From Caryophanales bacterium UBA7642 (GTDB lineage Bacteria > Bacillota_I > Bacilli_A > RFN20 > CAG-288): a stretch of DNA of 34,494 nucleotides. Each line of letters begins with the position of its first letter. Position 1 is the stretch's first letter. Position numbers and translations under genes: made by a program. Under the pieces are notes generated by a model. That model was not told where the DNA came from, made no database searches, and worked only from the letters and a program-made list of their open reading frames with translations. This document shows positions 25,619-32,569 of the stretch, piece by piece. Where the stretch lies: NCBI GenBank assembly GCA_002483745.1, contig DLIM01000019.1:14639-49132 (forward strand), read 5' to 3'.

Positions 25619-26758
25619 TCAGTTGAACAGATCAGGAAGATATTCTTTGATGGCTTTAGCTAATTCTTCACCTTGCTTGTTTCCACATTCTTTATCAGGA
25701 TGTCCGTTGTATTTCTGATTGTTGGTAGTCAAGCAGACTAATTCATAGGGAACATCAGATAGGTTGTTTTTCATGGCTTCGGTGATTAGGGAATCATTGT
25801 TTTCATGTGTGGCATCAGTGCAGAAAATCAAAGGAATGTTCTTGTCGCCGTAGCTAGAAAAGGCTTCTTCTACTAAATCGGTTATACTTTTTTCTATCTG
25901 GGTATGGTAATTATTAAATCCCACTTGACTGACATCATTTGTTCCTAGATTGATAACTATTAAATCAGCGCTTCTTTCTGGAGAATAATATTCTTCCTTG
26001 GACCTAAAGTAATTGAGATAAGGATAAACTTCTTTAACCGTAAAAGGAGTATAGCCATAAGCAAAACCGGCTCCTGAAAAGGCAGTAAGGCTATAATCAG
26101 CATCTAAGATGCTAGCTGAGTGATAAGCATAGGCGTCAATAGGATCATCATAAGCAGAGTCGTATCCTCCCTCCTCTTTGGCTCCCTGAAGGCTATAGCC
26201 AGTAGTGTAGCTATCTCCGATGTATTCGATAAAAGCTTTCTTTTTTGAAGAGCTTAAGAGCTTCCCTGATAAAGTCAGTGAATGGATTGTAGCAATCGAC
26301 ATATAAACATTAGTTTGTCTTACTAAAGAGATTGTATGAATACCTTCTTCCAAATTAGTAGTTAAGACTAATTCTCTGGTCTCTTTGGTTACGGCTTGGT
26401 TGATTAAGGTTCTTTCTCCATCGACAAAGATAGAAAAAAGAGTAAGGCCTCTTTCACCGTTTTTGGATTCATCATAGTTGGTGATGTCACTGGTGATACT
26501 GGCACTGACTGTTCCCTTACAGTTAGCCTTAAAGGTAATAGCACTGCCTGAATAGTCTATGGCTATGCCGTCACTTAAAACCTCAAGTCTTCCTTCAACC
26601 TGAATTAAATCAAGGCTTTTAGCTACTTCGATTGTATTTGTAGAATAGTCGTTTGTTGAGTCAGAAGTATTAGAATTAGAAATGGATGAATTTTCTTGGC
26701 TTGAACAAGAGAATAAAGTTAAAGCCATTATTGGAATTAAGTAACATGCTTTTCTCAT
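25619..26758 (-). CDS. CE2-like SGNH carbohydrate esterase lipoprotein
   Basis: Predicted extracellular deacetylase of the SGNH fold. A lipoprotein signal peptide with Cys18 (LFSC) and a Ser/Asn-rich linker comes first. A jelly-roll-like domain follows (about residues 45-165), then the SGNH domain with GDSYTTGY (nucleophile S183), GTNDVS, and the C-terminal HPDKECG that supplies the His. A beta-sandwich before the hydrolase is the layout of carbohydrate esterase family 2 acetyl esterases. I start it at ATG 26758, which has AGAGGA six bases upstream and gives a normal signal peptide. A TTG at 26785 is in frame but lies inside the predicted -10. It is convergent with the GH3 gene, so it probably removes acetyl groups from the same type of glycan. 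379 residues. Confidence 0.87.
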   Translation of the reverse strand: MRKACYLIPIMALTLFSCSSQENSSISNSNTSDSTNDYSTNTIEVAKSLDLIQVEGRLEVLSDGIAIDYSGSAITFKANCKGTVSASITSDITNYDESKNGERGLTLFSIFVDGERTLINQAVTKETRELVLTTNLEEGIHTISLVRQTNVYMSIATIHSLTLSGKLLSSSKKKAFIEYIGDSYTTGYSLQGAKEEGGYDSAYDDPIDAYAYHSASILDADYSLTAFSGAGFAYGYTPFTVKEVYPYLNYFRSKEEYYSPERSADLIVINLGTNDVSQVGFNNYHTQIEKSITDLVEEAFSSYGDKNIPLIFCTDATHENNDSLITEAMKNNLSDVPYELVCLTTNNQKYNGHPDKECGNKQGEELAKAIKEYLPDLFN

Positions 26759-26784
26759 AAAAGATCCTCTAAAATATTTATTCA

Positions 26785-26790
26785 ATTATA
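26785..26790 (-). promoter_or_regulatory. -10 element of the esterase promoter
   Basis: On the minus strand this reads TATAAT, a perfect -10, placing transcription start near 26778, about 20 bases before the ATG at 26758. No good -35 is visible. Confidence 0.5.
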
Positions 26791-26929
26791 AACATATATT
26801 TGTGTTTTCTCTTGTTCCTTTTCGTATCTTGTGTTTCTTCTTGAGAAATTGGTAAGATTTAGAATCATCTCCTTTCCTTTTTTGACCATAAATGCTTGAA
26901 TAGTGTCAGTAAAAAAGACAGGTACATAT

Positions 26930-27607
26930 ATGAAAGATATCAATAAGGAAAATCAGGTATTAGAGACTTTTTGGGACAATGCCTTTAAAGAGTATCAGCC
27001 CTGTGTTGCTACTGAAGATGATTTAGGAATTACTGGTAATCTAGAAGAGGAACTTTTATTCATCAATGATAGCTGTAAGAAAATTATCGATATCGGCTGT
27101 GGGGATGGATTGATGTTGATGAAGATGGCTTTTCATAATCAAGGAAATACTTATTTAGGTATTGATAGTTCTTCTTCTGGTATTGCTTTTGCATCTAAAA
27201 CAAGTAAGCTATCTAAACTAGAACATCTTACCTTTGAAGTTGGCAATTTAGAAACAATCAAGAAGATTACGACCTACTCGTATGATGGTATTATTTCTTC
27301 TAACTTCCTAGATGTTATCCCTCTTGATACCGCTAAGTTGTTTATTCCTGAAATTATTAGAATATTAGATAAAACAGGGTATCTATTATTAAAGGTAAAC
27401 TTTATTATTGATAAGCCTGAAACAATAAAGCCGGGCTTTGTCTTTAACGATGATGGTGTCTTTATTGATGGTGTATTAAGATCAACCAACAAAGATGATG
27501 AATTCTGGATTAATTCCTTTAAGCCATTAAGATTGATCAAGAAAGACTATTATCAGAGAAACCCCATAGGACCAAAAGACAGGATTTTTGTTTTTAAGAA
27601 AGACTGA
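26930..27607 (+). CDS. Class I SAM-dependent methyltransferase
   Basis: A 225-residue cytoplasmic protein with a Rossmann methyltransferase fold. Motif I is DIGCGDG (residues 54-60). The acidic end of the second strand is YLGIDSS, and a post-motif segment YDGIISSNFLDVIP corresponds to motifs II/III. The C-terminus has the typical strand pair around GYLLLKVNF. The substrate is not identifiable; the overall look is of a small-molecule methyltransferase. I prefer ATG 26930, which has AGG seven bases upstream. An in-frame GTG at 26903 would add nine residues but has no ribosome site. It ends in TGA. The gene is divergent from the esterase and lies 24 bases before the barnase-like lipoprotein gene. 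Confidence 0.85.
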   Translation: MKDINKENQVLETFWDNAFKEYQPCVATEDDLGITGNLEEELLFINDSCKKIIDIGCGDGLMLMKMAFHNQGNTYLGIDSSSSGIAFASKTSKLSKLEHLTFEVGNLETIKKITTYSYDGIISSNFLDVIPLDTAKLFIPEIIRILDKTGYLLLKVNFIIDKPETIKPGFVFNDDGVFIDGVLRSTNKDDEFWINSFKPLRLIKKDYYQRNPIGPKDRIFVFKKD

Positions 27608-27622
27608 TTCTTGTGTTAGAAT
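27594..27622 (+). promoter_or_regulatory. Possible promoter of the ribonuclease-like lipoprotein gene
   Basis: TTAAGA (27594-27599), a 17-base spacer and TAGAAT (27617-27622), with an extended -10 TG at 27614-27615. It overlaps the end of the methyltransferase gene. Transcription would start about 3 bases before the ATG at 27632, so the message would be nearly leaderless. This fits the absence of a ribosome site. Confidence 0.4.
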
Positions 27623-27631
27623 TCTATTACC

Positions 27632-28654
27632 ATGAAAAAATCAAAGATTGTCTCTTTTCTGCTTCTTGTTTTCTTAATCCCTGGATGTAGTAATACCTCC
27701 TCCTTTTCGGATTCCTCTTTTTCATCAGCGGGTAACGGTAATGTTTTGTCTTCTTCTTCTTCTTCTTCGGATTATCAGTTAAGTTCAGTTTCTTCGACTA
27801 ACAAAGATCTTGATGATCCTAGCATCATTCCTACAAGTGATCCTTACACCGATGTTGATGTTGATGCCTTCTATTCCGACTATAAGCCGGCTACGTCTTA
27901 TCAGGACAGTGTCTATAGGACTAGCCACCATTTAATGTCAGGATCGATTTCTAGCCAGACTCAAAGACCTAATCTTGCTTCTTATCAGCCTAGCTATCAA
28001 GGCAAGTATATTAGGAATGCTACTACTTACTTTAATGATGATAAGACCTCCTATTGCTTAGTCGATAGTGCCGGAAACTATGTTTCAACCATCTATAAAG
28101 GAGGAGGCTACATTACGTTGAATGAAGTAGCCTGCTATTTATATGCTTTTGGTGATATACCTGCCAATTATGTCTCTGGTAAAGGAACTTCACCTAAAAA
28201 CAATCCTTGGGGAAAGTATTTAGTTCTTAATCATTCATTCTTCAATGATGACAATACCCACTGGCTTTATGAACCTGATCTTCCAGATGCCTGGAACAAC
28301 AACAAGAAGACTAGCGGAACCAAGAAATACTATGAGATTGATATAGCTACTACTGGTACGTATGAATACAGTGGCAATTATCGGATCAGCGAATACAACG
28401 ACGGCTCCTCCATCAATAGAGGTGGATCAAGAATTGTCTATACTAAGACCTTTAAAGGTGATATTGAAATGCCCGACCCTAATGTTCGGTATGTTTTCTA
28501 TACCTATAATCACTACAATGATTTCTCAGAGTTCCTAAATTATGCTGGTGGCTATGGAAGCTTGTTTGGAAATCTTTCAGGTGGCGGTACTTTAGATAAT
28601 GCTACAAACCAATATGCGACTAGTTATCCAGAAACGATTAAACAGAATTTTTAA
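27632..28654 (+). CDS. Barnase-like ribonuclease lipoprotein
   Basis: A 340-residue lipoprotein with lipidated Cys19 (IPGC) and a serine-rich linker to about residue 60. Its C-terminal half aligns by eye with barnase (microbial RNase N1/T1 family). YITLNEVACYLYAFGDIPANY resembles barnase DVADYLQTYHKLPDNYIT. YYEIDI supplies E235, matching E73. RGGSRIVY has R263 and R267 with the same four-residue spacing as R83 and R87 in RNSDRILY. FYTYNHYNDF gives H294, matching H102 of IYKTTDHYQTF. All three catalytic residues appear to be present; the segment between E235 and R263 has an insertion. It would be a guanyl-preferring endoribonuclease held on the outer face of the membrane, perhaps for RNA scavenging or antagonism. 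No barstar-like inhibitor was seen nearby, which is acceptable if the enzyme folds only outside. The family match rests on visual alignment. Confidence 0.72.
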   Translation: MKKSKIVSFLLLVFLIPGCSNTSSFSDSSFSSAGNGNVLSSSSSSSDYQLSSVSSTNKDLDDPSIIPTSDPYTDVDVDAFYSDYKPATSYQDSVYRTSHHLMSGSISSQTQRPNLASYQPSYQGKYIRNATTYFNDDKTSYCLVDSAGNYVSTIYKGGGYITLNEVACYLYAFGDIPANYVSGKGTSPKNNPWGKYLVLNHSFFNDDNTHWLYEPDLPDAWNNNKKTSGTKKYYEIDIATTGTYEYSGNYRISEYNDGSSINRGGSRIVYTKTFKGDIEMPDPNVRYVFYTYNHYNDFSEFLNYAGGYGSLFGNLSGGGTLDNATNQYATSYPETIKQNF

Positions 28655-28657
28655 ATT

Positions 28658-28683
28658 TTAACTATTTTTCAAAAGATAGTTAA
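28658..28683. terminator. Hairpin at the convergent gene ends
   Basis: TTAACTAT (28658-28665) pairs with ATAGTTAA (28676-28683), with a few extra A-T pairs inside. It sits at the end of the minus-strand hydrolase gene, just past the stop of the convergent ribonuclease-like gene. It is A+T-rich and lacks a clean T-run, so termination is possible but weak. Confidence 0.35.
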
Positions 28684-29371
28684 GGCCTTTTAAGGCTCTT
28701 ATATCAGAATCAATAAAATGGCCGCCTTGATTAAGCTCAAAGAAAGTCTTTGATCCTCTCTTCTTGAAAAGTTCTTTAGTCTTTTGCATGCATTCTAAGG
28801 CTTTTGATAAATAAGGGTTTTTAGTTAAGCTTTCTTTGTCCCCTAAGGAAAAGTAAATACTCTTTGGAACAATCCTAGGCTCATTCTTTTCTTGGTATTC
28901 CATGAATCCTGGATACCAAAGGGAGCCTGAGACACAGGCAACCTGATTAAAAAAGGCTGTTTTATAGGTAACATATAAAGCTAGTAGTCCAGCTAAGGAA
29001 TAACCGGCAATTACTCTATCAGGATTAGAAATATCTAACTCTCCCTCAGCCTTAGGAATGATTTCTTGTGTCAGTATTTCAATGTACTTATCGGCATTAC
29101 CGGAAAAGTCATGCCCCCATTTAAAGACTTTAGAATGCTTAAAAGGAGTGAAGTCACTTTCCCAGTCATTATTAGTTATAGCAACAAAATTTGGCTTTTG
29201 TGTGAGTAGTCTATAGATATTAGTGGCTTCTTCTAAAGGACCATGGAAATAAACAGTCGGTAAGTCTAAAGAGCCTTTAAAGAGAGCTATTTGATAACCA
29301 GCTACTTGAATATTTATGGTTTGCATAGTTTTAGGATAGCACAACCAGCACTCATCAATAAGCGCTTTCAT
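28658..29371 (-). CDS. Alpha/beta-hydrolase, esterase-type
   Basis: A 237-residue cytoplasmic protein with no signal peptide. The nucleophile elbow GYSLAG gives S125, followed by a helix and the strand VACVSGSLWYPG, as in esterase D/enterochelin-esterase-like hydrolases. A later SLGDKES may supply the acid, and QGGHF near residue 215 the catalytic His. It may hydrolyse esters or thioesters of imported or modified compounds; the substrate is unknown. There is no strong ribosome site. An internal Met at residue 16 is an alternative start that would still keep the whole fold. The gene converges on the ribonuclease-like gene, with three bases between the stops. Confidence 0.78.
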   Translation of the reverse strand: MKALIDECWLCYPKTMQTINIQVAGYQIALFKGSLDLPTVYFHGPLEEATNIYRLLTQKPNFVAITNNDWESDFTPFKHSKVFKWGHDFSGNADKYIEILTQEIIPKAEGELDISNPDRVIAGYSLAGLLALYVTYKTAFFNQVACVSGSLWYPGFMEYQEKNEPRIVPKSIYFSLGDKESLTKNPYLSKALECMQKTKELFKKRGSKTFFELNQGGHFIDSDIRALKGLNYLLKNS

Positions 29372-29444
29372 TAACTAAAGCTCACAAAAAGCCATCTTTT
29401 TATTGTGAAAAACCTAAAATAGATAAACGGAGGACGTTTTCTAT

Positions 29445-30824
29445 ATGGATTTTTTGACTGATTTTCCTACGGCCGCATCTGGCCTTGAGCCGTTTAAGCT
29501 TCTTCTTCCACTTGGTCTGATTTTGATTTTTGCTAAGCTTTTCTCTTTGCTTCTTGGCAAACTGAAGATGCCTCAGGTAATCGGATTCCTGATTGCCGGA
29601 CTAGTTGTTGGAGCGATTGGATTCATACCGAACCAGCAAGTTTTGACCACTAACACCATGACTGGTCTTAGCTATTTTTCTAAAATTGGTGTTATTTTGA
29701 TTCTCTTTACTGCCGGTGTAGAGACTGATATCAAGAAGGTAAAGGCTGAAGGCTTAGCTTCTGTTGTTATCACCTCTTTAGGAGTCATTGTTCCTTTATT
29801 GTTTGGCTTTGTCGTAGCTTTCTTGTTTAGAAAGTTTGGTGGACTTGATACTTCCTTCGTAGGAGTTGATATTAATCCTATTTATTCCGATATCTTCTAT
29901 GGCGTTATTCTCTCCGCTACTTCTGTCTCCATTACAGTTGCTACCTTAAAGGAATTAGGAAGACTGGATACCAGAGTTGGCACTGCTTTAGTCAGTGCCG
30001 CTATTCTTGATGATATCATCGGCATTATTCTTCTTTCTTTGATTATCTCCTTAGCTAATGGGTCTAAGACTGGTGCCGGGGATGACTTTGTTTCTATGAT
30101 TATGAGAGCGACTGGTTCTACTAGTACTGCTTTAAACATCTCTTTGATTGTCATCTTCATGATTGTCTTCTTTGGTCTTACTTATGGCTTAGGTATTGTT
30201 GTAAAGAAGTTCTTTAACTACTTAGGAACCAAATATCCGCATCATATCCGTATTACTATCATTTCTTTAGGACTTTGCTTCTTATGGTCCTATTTAGCTG
30301 AATATTTCAATATCGCTGATATTACTGGCGCATATTTGATGGGATTGATTTTTGCTGGTACTAAGCCGGCAGATTATATTGACCATCGTGCTGAGACAAC
30401 TAATAACTATATCTTTGCTCCTGTCTTCTTTGCCTCTATTGCTATGGAAATGTATCAGACTAGCTTTGATTCTACTTTCTTAGCTTTCTTAGGATTTGGA
30501 TTAGCCTGGGTATTAGCTGGCTTACTTGGTAAGGTTGTTGGAGCTGGTCTTGGTGCTAGAATCATGAAGTTTAAATTCAAGGATTCTCTTAGAATCGGTG
30601 TTGGTATGATGGCCAGAGCCGAGGTCTTGATTGTCTGTGCCCAAAAGGGTGTGGAAGCTAACTTGGTTTCTTCTCAGATTATGCCTTTCACTTTAATCCT
30701 GATCCTAGTATCTAGTTTCTTGACTCCTATTTTCTTAAAGCTTCTCTATAAGGGAGAGCCATTAGAAAATAGTGGAAGTGTTCAGGAACTTAAGAAATCT
30801 GAGACGACTGCTGTAGCTAAGTAA
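29445..30824 (+). CDS. CPA2-family monovalent cation/proton antiporter
   Basis: A 459-residue integral membrane protein with about 12 hydrophobic segments. The N-terminal LGKLKMPQVIGFLIAGLVVG is the characteristic CPA2 (Kef/NapA-type) signature. The segment VSAAILDDIIGIILLSLI contains the double Asp (DD) typical of ion-binding helices in electrogenic NapA-like antiporters. FSKIGVILILFTAGVETD is another family stretch. No C-terminal nucleotide-binding (TrkA-N) domain is present, so a NapA-like Na+/H+ exchanger is more likely than a Kef channel. Its role would be pH or sodium homeostasis. GGAGGA lies 10 bases before the ATG, and a strong terminator follows. It is a single-gene unit. Confidence 0.88.
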   Translation: MDFLTDFPTAASGLEPFKLLLPLGLILIFAKLFSLLLGKLKMPQVIGFLIAGLVVGAIGFIPNQQVLTTNTMTGLSYFSKIGVILILFTAGVETDIKKVKAEGLASVVITSLGVIVPLLFGFVVAFLFRKFGGLDTSFVGVDINPIYSDIFYGVILSATSVSITVATLKELGRLDTRVGTALVSAAILDDIIGIILLSLIISLANGSKTGAGDDFVSMIMRATGSTSTALNISLIVIFMIVFFGLTYGLGIVVKKFFNYLGTKYPHHIRITIISLGLCFLWSYLAEYFNIADITGAYLMGLIFAGTKPADYIDHRAETTNNYIFAPVFFASIAMEMYQTSFDSTFLAFLGFGLAWVLAGLLGKVVGAGLGARIMKFKFKDSLRIGVGMMARAEVLIVCAQKGVEANLVSSQIMPFTLILILVSSFLTPIFLKLLYKGEPLENSGSVQELKKSETTAVAK

Positions 30825-30835
30825 AGATTGATTTC

Positions 30836-30878
30836 AAACCACTGTCAAGAAAACCTTGGCAGTGGTTTTTGATTTTTT
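30836..30878 (+). terminator. Rho-independent terminator of the antiporter gene
   Basis: A 14-bp stem (30836-30849 with 30855-30868, one G-U pair), a short A-rich loop and a long T-rich tract. Confidence 0.92.
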
Positions 30879-31010
30879 CGGTAATATAAGACTATTTTTT
30901 GGCATAATGTTTTTTATAACAAAATAGCAAAGCTAAAATTTTCTTATATTTTCAGTTTTAGTTTAAGAAAATTTAAATTTTTAAATATCCCTATAGGTCA
31001 GGGCAAATCA

Positions 31011-31039
31011 TTGAATTATCTAATGGACATTTGTATAAT
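31011..31039 (+). promoter_or_regulatory. Near-consensus promoter in the gap before the glycosyltransferase gene
   Basis: TTGAAT (31011-31016), a 17-base spacer and a perfect TATAAT (31034-31039). It lies about 215 bases before the glycosyltransferase start. The rest of the 30879-31228 gap is A+T-rich and without a gene. It also has a second TATAAT at 31078-31083 with a poor -35. The promoter may give a long leader or a small RNA. Confidence 0.6.
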
Positions 31040-31207
31040 ATTTCTCGTATCACTTCCATTTCAGCTTATTTTTGTTATATAATTGTTCATCATTGGACAA
31101 AGATTAATCTCTGTAATATATTGATTTCGCTTACGTACTTAGCTTTAACCATTTACGACTAAATTCAATCAACTTATGCTCAAGCTGATTAAAAATACGG
31201 TTCCTGT

Positions 31208-31216
31208 TGTTATAAT
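31208..31216 (+). promoter_or_regulatory. Extended -10 promoter of the glycosyltransferase gene
   Basis: TGT followed by TATAAT (31211-31216), an ideal extended -10. No clear -35 is present, which extended -10 promoters can tolerate. Transcription would start near 31223. That leaves six bases before the first ATG (31229) and about 33 before the preferred ATG (31256). Confidence 0.55.
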
Positions 31217-31255
31217 TCAAATAACAAGATGGAGAAGAAAAAGGACTATCTAAGG

Positions 31256-32290
31256 ATGAAAAAATTACTGACTATTGCTGTTCCCAGCTTTAACTCTCAG
31301 GATTATCTTTCTAACTGCCTCGACTCTTTAGTTATTGGCGGTGACGAAGTAGAGGTCATTGTCATTGATGATGGCTCTACTGATAACACCGGTAAGATCG
31401 CTGAAGATTATAAAACTCGTTACCCTAATATCGTGAGAGTTATTCACCAACCTAATTCCGGTCATGGTGAAGGTGTTAACCAGGGTCTTTTAAATGCTAC
31501 TGGTATTTACTATAAGGTTTGTGATTCTGATGATCTTCTTGCTAAGAAAGGCTATCTGGATTTATTAGCTACTATTAGGAAACAGGTTGAGAAGAATGAA
31601 CTTCCTGATTTGTTTGTTTGCGATTTCCTTTATGAACATATTTATGATGATGAAAGCTATGTCTCTGCTTTTGCCCGTTATATGAAACCTAACAAGATCC
31701 AGACTTGGGATAAAGTAAAGACTTTCTCTTTCCATCATATGCTTTTGATGCATGCCTTGGTCTATCGAAGAGATACTCTTTTAAAGAGCAACACTATTCT
31801 TCCTAAGCACTGCTTCTATGTTGACGATTATTTCTCTTTTAAGCCGTTAGCTTACTGCAAGACTCTATATTATTTACCTGAGGTAGTTTATCGCTACCGT
31901 ATTGGTAGACCTGATCAGTCAGTCACTAAAGAGAACATGTTCAAGCGTTATAAGCAGCAGCTTACTGTTATGAACTTGGTTCTCTCTTCTTTCACTTATG
32001 AGGAAATCAATGTTATGCCTAAGGGATTAAGAAAATATCTCCTTCATGCATTATCTGTCCTTAATCTCACTACTCTCTTCTTTGTCTCTGGCGGAAAAGA
32101 TAATCAGCCTCAGAGAAAGAAAGACTTTAAGAAATATTTGGCTGATCTGAAGTCCAATGATATGGAGATGTATAAACATCTTCGTTATAAATCCTACTAT
32201 TCCTTAATCTACTGGCTTCCTTATATCTTCCAGAAGAGGATCATCACTTTTGGCTATAACGTAACGGCTAAAGTCTGTAAGTGCGGTTAA
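31256..32290 (+). CDS. Family 2 glycosyltransferase
   Basis: A 344-residue cytoplasmic or membrane-associated glycosyltransferase with the GT-A fold. The start LTIAVPSFNSQDYLSNCLDSL is the classic GT2 opening. VIVIDDGSTDNT binds the nucleotide sugar, and the metal-binding DXD is seen as DSDD in VCDSDDLL. The C-terminal region has aromatic and basic residues but no clear membrane helix. It probably adds a sugar to a surface polysaccharide, glycolipid or teichoic-acid-like polymer; donor and acceptor are unknown. I prefer ATG 31256, which has AAAGGA ten bases upstream, over ATG 31229, which would be only about six bases from the predicted transcription start. The gene stands alone with its own promoter and terminator. 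Confidence 0.9.
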   Translation: MKKLLTIAVPSFNSQDYLSNCLDSLVIGGDEVEVIVIDDGSTDNTGKIAEDYKTRYPNIVRVIHQPNSGHGEGVNQGLLNATGIYYKVCDSDDLLAKKGYLDLLATIRKQVEKNELPDLFVCDFLYEHIYDDESYVSAFARYMKPNKIQTWDKVKTFSFHHMLLMHALVYRRDTLLKSNTILPKHCFYVDDYFSFKPLAYCKTLYYLPEVVYRYRIGRPDQSVTKENMFKRYKQQLTVMNLVLSSFTYEEINVMPKGLRKYLLHALSVLNLTTLFFVSGGKDNQPQRKKDFKKYLADLKSNDMEMYKHLRYKSYYSLIYWLPYIFQKRIITFGYNVTAKVCKCG

Positions 32291-32305
32291 TCTAAATTAA
32301 TAGAG

Positions 32306-32338
32306 GAGCAGGCCAAGTTAACTAGGCCTGCTCTTTTT
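32306..32338 (+). terminator. Rho-independent terminator of the glycosyltransferase gene
   Basis: GAGCAGGCC (32306-32314) pairs with GGCCTGCTC (32325-32333) around a 10-base loop, followed by five T residues. Confidence 0.93.
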
Positions 32339-32465
32339 AATTAATAATTAACAATGATTAACTATTGCTATAAATTACATAAAAATTATTTGAAATTTTA
32401 TTATCTTAGCAAATAATTTGATAACTATGGGCCTTTTAATATCATACGTGTCATATTAACGGAAA

Positions 32466-32540
32466 TGTTATATAGGTGACAGTCTTACTATAGCTAGTAA
32501 ATGTAAAGCTGAAATTTGCTTTTTGCTTTTTAGCTTACTA
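32466..32540 (+). promoter_or_regulatory. Possible promoter and structured leader of the LRR protein gene
   Basis: TGT then TATATA (32469-32474) is a possible extended -10 with a weak GTGTCA upstream. The leader then contains an interrupted inverted repeat: TAGTAA and AAGCT (32495-32510, split by five bases) against AGCTTACTA (32532-32540). The T-rich loop is GCTTTTT-repetitive. The remainder of 32339-32569 is A+T-rich with no gene. No standard ribosome site is seen before the ATG at 32570. Confidence 0.3.
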
Positions 32541-32569
32541 AGATAGGTTGCATTTAAAAAGATAATCAG

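Noticed and set aside
26759..26785. TTG start extending the esterase by nine residues
   Set aside because: The codon lies within the predicted -10, and ATG 26758 has a proper ribosome site and signal peptide.
26903..26929. GTG start extending the methyltransferase
   Set aside because: There is no ribosome site before it, while ATG 26930 has one.
27725..27790. Serine-codon runs after the lipobox of the ribonuclease-like protein as a slippage or phase-variation tract
   Set aside because: Similar serine-rich linkers occur in most lipoproteins here, and codons are mixed TCT, TCC, TCA and TCG rather than a pure repeat, so a flexible linker is the simpler reading.
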